From: an uncultured Collinsella sp.
GTDB taxonomy: Bacteria; Actinomycetota; Coriobacteriia; Coriobacteriales; Coriobacteriaceae
DNA length: 8,268 nt
Assembly (NCBI GenBank): GCA_900549195.1
Contig: URNK01000074.1
Span: 1-8,268 of the forward strand
Direction of reading: 5' to 3'
In this document: in pieces, positions 5,642 through 8,268 of the stretch
Layout: each line of letters starts with the position of its first letter
Position numbering within the stretch: the stretch's first letter is position 1
Notes under the pieces: generated by a model
What the model was told of the DNA's origin: nothing
Database searches by the model: none
The model's input: only the letters and a program-made list of their open reading frames with translations
Translations under genes and position numbers: made by a program

Positions 5642-6916
5642 ATGGCAAACGAGATTTGGACCATCAAGCGTTGTCTCGAGTGGACCAAGGAGTACCTGGC
5701 CGAGCGCGGCGAGGAGCACCCCCGTCTTTCTGCCGAGTGGCTGCTGTGCGCCGCCACGGGCCTGGCGCGCATTGACCTATATATGCGTATGGACGAGACG
5801 CTTAACGCGGCCCAGCTCGAGACCATGCATGCGGCCGTTGTCCGCCGCGCTAAGGGCGAGCCGCTGCAATACATCACGGGCAGCACGCAGTTTCGCATGA
5901 TCGACGTCGCGTGCGCCCCCGGTGTGCTCATTCCGCGCCCCGAGACCGAGATGCTTGTCGAGGAAGTCCTCAATTATCTGGATGCCGAGGTGCTGAGCCC
6001 CGAGGCTGCTGCCCGTCAGCGTGTTGAGCTGCCTTGGAACGATGAGGTCGAGGAGGCACGCAAGGCCGAGGCCGCGCTGGCAGACGAACGGGCGACCGCC
6101 GAGCGCCGTGCCGCTAACCTGACGGCTGCCGATGAGGCGGCGCTAGGCGGCGATGTACTGGGCAGCCGTGCCTATGCCGAGGAACTGGCCGACCGCGAGG
6201 CCGAGGAAGCCGCCGCGCAGGCAGCAGAAGCCGAAGCGGCAGAAGCAGAGGCCATGGAAACCCCCGAGCCCGAGCTCGACGAATACGGCATCGCCATTGA
6301 GGACAACGACCAACAGGCGACTCCCGCGCAAGATGCCGCCGAGGCCAACGTATCTGCCCCAGCCGAGCCCCGCACTGCCCGCGTTCTCGAGGTCGGCTGC
6401 GGCACGGGCTGCATTTCGCTCTCCCTTGCCTGGGAGCGCCGCGGGCACGTTACCTGCACTGCTACCGATATCGAGCCGCGCGCCATCGACCTTGCTACCA
6501 AAAACCGCGATGCGCTTGGCCTCACGTCCGACGAGGTCGCCTTCAGCCTCACAAACCTGGTGAGTTCCATTCCCCGCGAAGAGTGGGGCACCTTTGACGT
6601 ACTCGTCTCCAACCCGCCCTACATCCCCACCGATGTCATGCGCTCGCTGCCGCATGAGGTCAAGGACTTTGAGCCCGATCTGGCGCTCGAGGGCGGTGCC
6701 GACGGTCTCGATATCTTCCGCCGCCTGCTCAACGCGGCGCCCTACATGCTGCGTGCCGGCGGCCTGTTTGCCTGCGAGCTCTACGAGGGCGCGCTCGACG
6801 CCGCGGCCGAGCTCTGTCGTCAAGCAGGCCTTTCGGACGTGCGTATCGTCCACGACCTCACCGATCGTCCCCGCATCGTTCGAGCCATCGTCACCGAGCC
6901 CAAACAGCGTATTTAA
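5642..6916 (+). CDS. prmC: Release factor glutamine methyltransferase PrmC (HemK) with a large acidic insert
   Basis: PrmC uses S-adenosylmethionine to N5-methylate the glutamine of the GGQ loop in RF1 and RF2, which speeds peptide release. The N-terminal helical substrate domain covers residues 1-90 and ends in GVLIPRPETEMLVEE (94-108), the normal link to the catalytic domain. The SAM motif is VLEVGCGTGCISLSLA (248-263), the acidic ribose-binding site TATDIEPRAI (273-282), and the catalytic NPPY is at 324-327. DLALEGGADGLDIFRRLL (346-363) is typical. The protein is 424 residues against a usual 270-290. The excess is about residues 113-243, rich in Ala and Glu (EAEEAAAQAAEAEAAEAEA), probably coiled coil or disordered. 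ATG 5642 is chosen because GGAGG (5632-5636) lies 5 bases upstream; an earlier in-frame start at 5567 would fall in the -35 box. No terminator is seen after the stop. Confidence 0.93.
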   Translation: MANEIWTIKRCLEWTKEYLAERGEEHPRLSAEWLLCAATGLARIDLYMRMDETLNAAQLETMHAAVVRRAKGEPLQYITGSTQFRMIDVACAPGVLIPRPETEMLVEEVLNYLDAEVLSPEAAARQRVELPWNDEVEEARKAEAALADERATAERRAANLTAADEAALGGDVLGSRAYAEELADREAEEAAAQAAEAEAAEAEAMETPEPELDEYGIAIEDNDQQATPAQDAAEANVSAPAEPRTARVLEVGCGTGCISLSLAWERRGHVTCTATDIEPRAIDLATKNRDALGLTSDEVAFSLTNLVSSIPREEWGTFDVLVSNPPYIPTDVMRSLPHEVKDFEPDLALEGGADGLDIFRRLLNAAPYMLRAGGLFACELYEGALDAAAELCRQAGLSDVRIVHDLTDRPRIVRAIVTEPKQRI

Positions 6917-6933
6917 GCTGAATAAATAGACAT

Positions 6934-6961
6934 TTGCGCAAGTTTGTCCTTGCAATATACC
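6934..6961 (+). promoter_or_regulatory. Promoter and candidate operator of the toxin-antitoxin pair
   Basis: TTGCGC (6934-6939) and TATACC (6956-6961) are a plausible -35/-10 pair with a 16-base spacer, leaving room for the toxin Shine-Dalgarno at 6981. Between them GCAAG (6938-6942) and CTTGC (6949-6953) form a dyad with a 6-base centre, well placed for repression by the downstream HTH antitoxin. A second pair, TTGCAA (6950-6955) with TACTAT (6972-6977), is also possible but would start transcription inside the Shine-Dalgarno. Confidence 0.45.
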
Positions 6962-6991
6962 GTAAAACTTCTACTATAGAAGGAGAAAGGT

Positions 6992-7387
6992 ATGTCAAAT
7001 CAGCTGCATCGGTACCGTATCGTGCTTGATTACATTGAACCTTGGCTTGATGAGCAGGATGAAGCTACGCTGAAGCAGATTTATGCAGACCTTTTGGTGC
7101 TCGAGAAGGAAGGTCCCAGCCTTGGTCGTCCGCTGGTTGACCGCGTAAAGGGCTCGAAGCTTCATCATTTAAAGGAGCTGAGAGTGACGTCGTGTGGTGG
7201 GCAGGTGATTCGCATCCTCTTCGCCTTTGACCCCAAGCGCCAGGCGGTATTGCTATTGGCGGGTGATAAGTCGCGAGCGGGATCGTCAAGGGCAAAATGG
7301 AACGGTTGGTATGCGATCAACATTCCAAGGGCCGAGCAAATATACCGTCGCCACGTAAGGAGGCTCGATCGAGATGGAACTGCATGA
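6992..7387 (+). CDS. Type II toxin, RelE/HigB superfamily (phage Gp49-like)
   Basis: A 131-residue protein. Related HigB/RelE toxins are ribosome-linked mRNA endonucleases; this activity is assumed here, not seen. Family features are LKELR (60-64), the strand RILFAFDPKRQAVLLLAGDKS (74-94), a basic stretch with WNGWY (103-107), and a C-terminal helix IPRAEQIYRRHVRRL. This is the Gp49-like layout in which the toxin gene comes first. Start is ATG 6992 with AGGAG at 6981-6985, 6 bases away. The toxin overlaps the antitoxin gene by 14 bases, so the two are co-translated. Codon use is less GC-biased (GAT, GAA, ATT, TAT frequent) than in prmC, which fits acquisition by transfer. It sits between prmC and tsaC, an accessory module among housekeeping genes. 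Confidence 0.88.
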   Translation: MSNQLHRYRIVLDYIEPWLDEQDEATLKQIYADLLVLEKEGPSLGRPLVDRVKGSKLHHLKELRVTSCGGQVIRILFAFDPKRQAVLLLAGDKSRAGSSRAKWNGWYAINIPRAEQIYRRHVRRLDRDGTA

Positions 7388-7676
7388 GTATATGGAATCT
7401 CGCGGGATAACACGCGACTCCATTACCGCCGAGCAGGAGAGGACTCGCGATCGTATCGAAGCCTATAAGCTTGCTCAGATTCGCAGGTTAAAAGATCTAA
7501 CACAGGCGTCGGTCGCCCAGTCGATGGGCGTTTCTCAAAAACGTGTATCCGAGCTCGAGCGTGGGGAGTTGGGTTCGATGAGGCTCGACACGCTGAGCAG
7601 GTACGCAGAGAGCCTCGGCGGAAAACTGGTTGCAAGCATCGAGTTTCCCGATCGTACCGTTACGCTTGCGCGCTAA
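7374..7676 (+). CDS. XRE-family HTH antitoxin (HigA-like)
   Basis: A 100-residue partner that should bind and neutralise the toxin and repress the shared promoter. The helix-turn-helix covers about residues 42-64 (LTQASVAQSMGVSQKRVSELERG), with RLDTLSRYAESLGGKL following, as in XRE proteins. The last residues (VASIEFPDRTVTLAR) form a short strand seen in antitoxins of Gp49-like pairs. Residues 1-35, with many charged residues, are probably helical. Start ATG 7374 has AAGGAGG at 7357-7363 inside the toxin gene, 10 bases away. A likely operator is the GCAAG/CTTGC dyad at 6938-6953. No terminator is visible after the stop. Calling it HigA rather than another XRE antitoxin rests on gene order and the toxin family. 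Confidence 0.87.
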   Translation: MELHEYMESRGITRDSITAEQERTRDRIEAYKLAQIRRLKDLTQASVAQSMGVSQKRVSELERGELGSMRLDTLSRYAESLGGKLVASIEFPDRTVTLAR

Positions 7677-7824
7677 AAATCTTCAATTAACCCCCTCACT
7701 TTCACCGACTACTAGAGCCGCTCACCAAACCAACATGCGCTCTGGGCAAATAGGTTGAACGTTTCGTGCGAGAATGCCCCACAGTAAACAAACTTGCACC
7801 AGAGCGTAAGGGGCTGGCATACAC
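7677..7824. other. Intergenic region before the tsaC-like gene
   Basis: 148 bases with no terminator for the toxin-antitoxin operon and no convincing promoter pair, although TTGAAC at 7755-7760 is a possible -35. CGCTCTGG (7738-7745) and CCAGAGCG (7799-7806) are inverted and could pair in the leader close to the purine-rich AAGGGG (7808-7813), the likely Shine-Dalgarno of the next gene. Confidence 0.4.
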
Positions 7825-8246
7825 ATGCAGACGGTCTATCGGGTATACGAGGGAACGCGCGAGCCGCATCGGCTTGCCGTCGAGCGCACGGCCGAGGTGC
7901 TCGGCTGCGGCGGCCTGGCCTTGATCCCGACCGAGACCGTCTACGGTGTCGCCGTGGCAGTCAACGCCTTCTCGGACGCCGTGCCCCAAGATACAAGCGA
8001 ATTCCCATCGTGGCCGCGCGATCCGCAGGCTGCCGTCAATGGCGCCGCAGTTCCTGCGCTCGGCACCGGCTATCGCCGTATCTTCACTCTCAAGCAACGT
8101 GAGCTCACGCAAACCGTCGCTTGGCTGGTCGATGGCGTCGAAGCACTCGACCGCTATGGCGTGGATATCCCGGAAGATGCCCGCGTACTCGCGCGACGAT
8201 GCTGGCCGGGAGCCCTGACTATCGTGGTCAAGGCAGCCCCCTGCGT
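7825..8246 (+). CDS. TsaC/Sua5/YrdC family threonylcarbamoyl-AMP synthase, 5' part
   Basis: The family makes threonylcarbamoyl-AMP from threonine, bicarbonate and ATP, the first step of t6A37 on ANN-reading tRNAs. Start is ATG 7825; an in-frame TAA at 7807 excludes an earlier one. About 140 genuine residues remain before adapter sequence takes over at 8247. LIPTETVYGVAV (33-44) is the family's active-site opening, RIFTLKQR (85-92) holds the K-x-R pair, and RRCWPGALTIVV (124-135) is the WPG motif. Two oddities stand out. About 28 extra residues, rich in Pro, Ala and Gly (53-81), lie between YGVAV and RIFTLKQR. The usual KxRPxxK reads KQRELTQ, so the proline and second lysine are replaced by E93 and Q96. 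It may be a divergent TsaC or a paralogue. It follows prmC apart from the inserted toxin-antitoxin pair. The C-terminus is not in the window. Confidence 0.82.
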
Positions 8247-8268
8247 CTGTCTCTTATACACATCTCCG
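8247..8268 (-). other. Nextera/Tn5 sequencing adapter (synthetic)
   Basis: Bases 8247-8265 (CTGTCTCTTATACACATCT) are the reverse complement of the Tn5 mosaic end, and CCG at 8266-8268 continues into the read-2 adapter. The 22 bases are the exact reverse complement of 11-32. Translated with the last gene they give the artefact VCLLYTSP, which is not protein sequence. Confidence 0.98.

Noticed and set aside
6143..6955. 270-codon minus-strand frame over prmC
   Set aside because: Antisense shadow of prmC, including its low-complexity insert; no start signals.
7738..7806. 8-bp dyad in the tsaC leader as a regulatory switch
   Set aside because: One 8-bp match with a 53-base loop has a fair chance of arising randomly in 150 bases, so it is noted but not claimed.
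1..8268. Terminal inverted repeats of a transposon spanning the whole window
   Set aside because: The 22-base match between 11-32 and 8247-8268 is Nextera adapter, not a mobile element end.

Overview
The window looks like a contig from a gut metagenome of a high-GC Gram-positive bacterium, most likely a Coriobacteriia member close to Collinsella. The reasons are strong C/G bias at third codon positions, clear Shine-Dalgarno sites, actinobacterial-type gene versions, and short palindromes with a GGGAC core that I remember as common in that group. The assignment comes from reading the sequence and was not searched. Both contig ends are synthetic: bases 1-32 and 8247-8268 are Nextera (Tn5) library adapter, so the real DNA is 33-8246.

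Region 1 (33-2310) is a polar amino acid ABC importer operon. It holds the 3' end of a substrate-binding lipoprotein or periplasmic-type gene, a permease with an unusually long membrane N-terminus, and the ATPase. The genes are tightly packed and are followed by a strong GC hairpin, a probable terminator. Region 2 (about 2328-3748) is an M20 metallopeptidase of the carboxypeptidase S/PM20D1 type with all metal ligands. Its start is unclear, because the best RBS-ATG is out of frame. It carries a 31-bp palindromic element inside the gene and ends directly against a perfect 33-bp palindrome.

Region 3 (3782-8246) is a translation-factor cluster broken up by accessory DNA. prfA (release factor 1) comes first, then 596 bp without a gene, then prmC (the methyltransferase that acts on the release-factor GGQ glutamine). 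A HigBA-type toxin-antitoxin pair follows, then the 5' part of a TsaC/Sua5-family gene (tRNA t6A synthesis). RF1, PrmC and TsaC all act on translation. The toxin of the RelE/HigB superfamily would act against translation, if it works like characterised relatives.

The most unusual points are: a roughly 130-residue acidic, Ala/Glu-rich insert in PrmC just before the SAM-binding motif; three different palindromes sharing a GGGAC core, one of them inside a gene; a large structured inverted repeat after prfA whose arms can pair in alternative ways with an adjacent hairpin; and a phased TTGGT array at 11-bp spacing in the AT-rich gap upstream of prmC.
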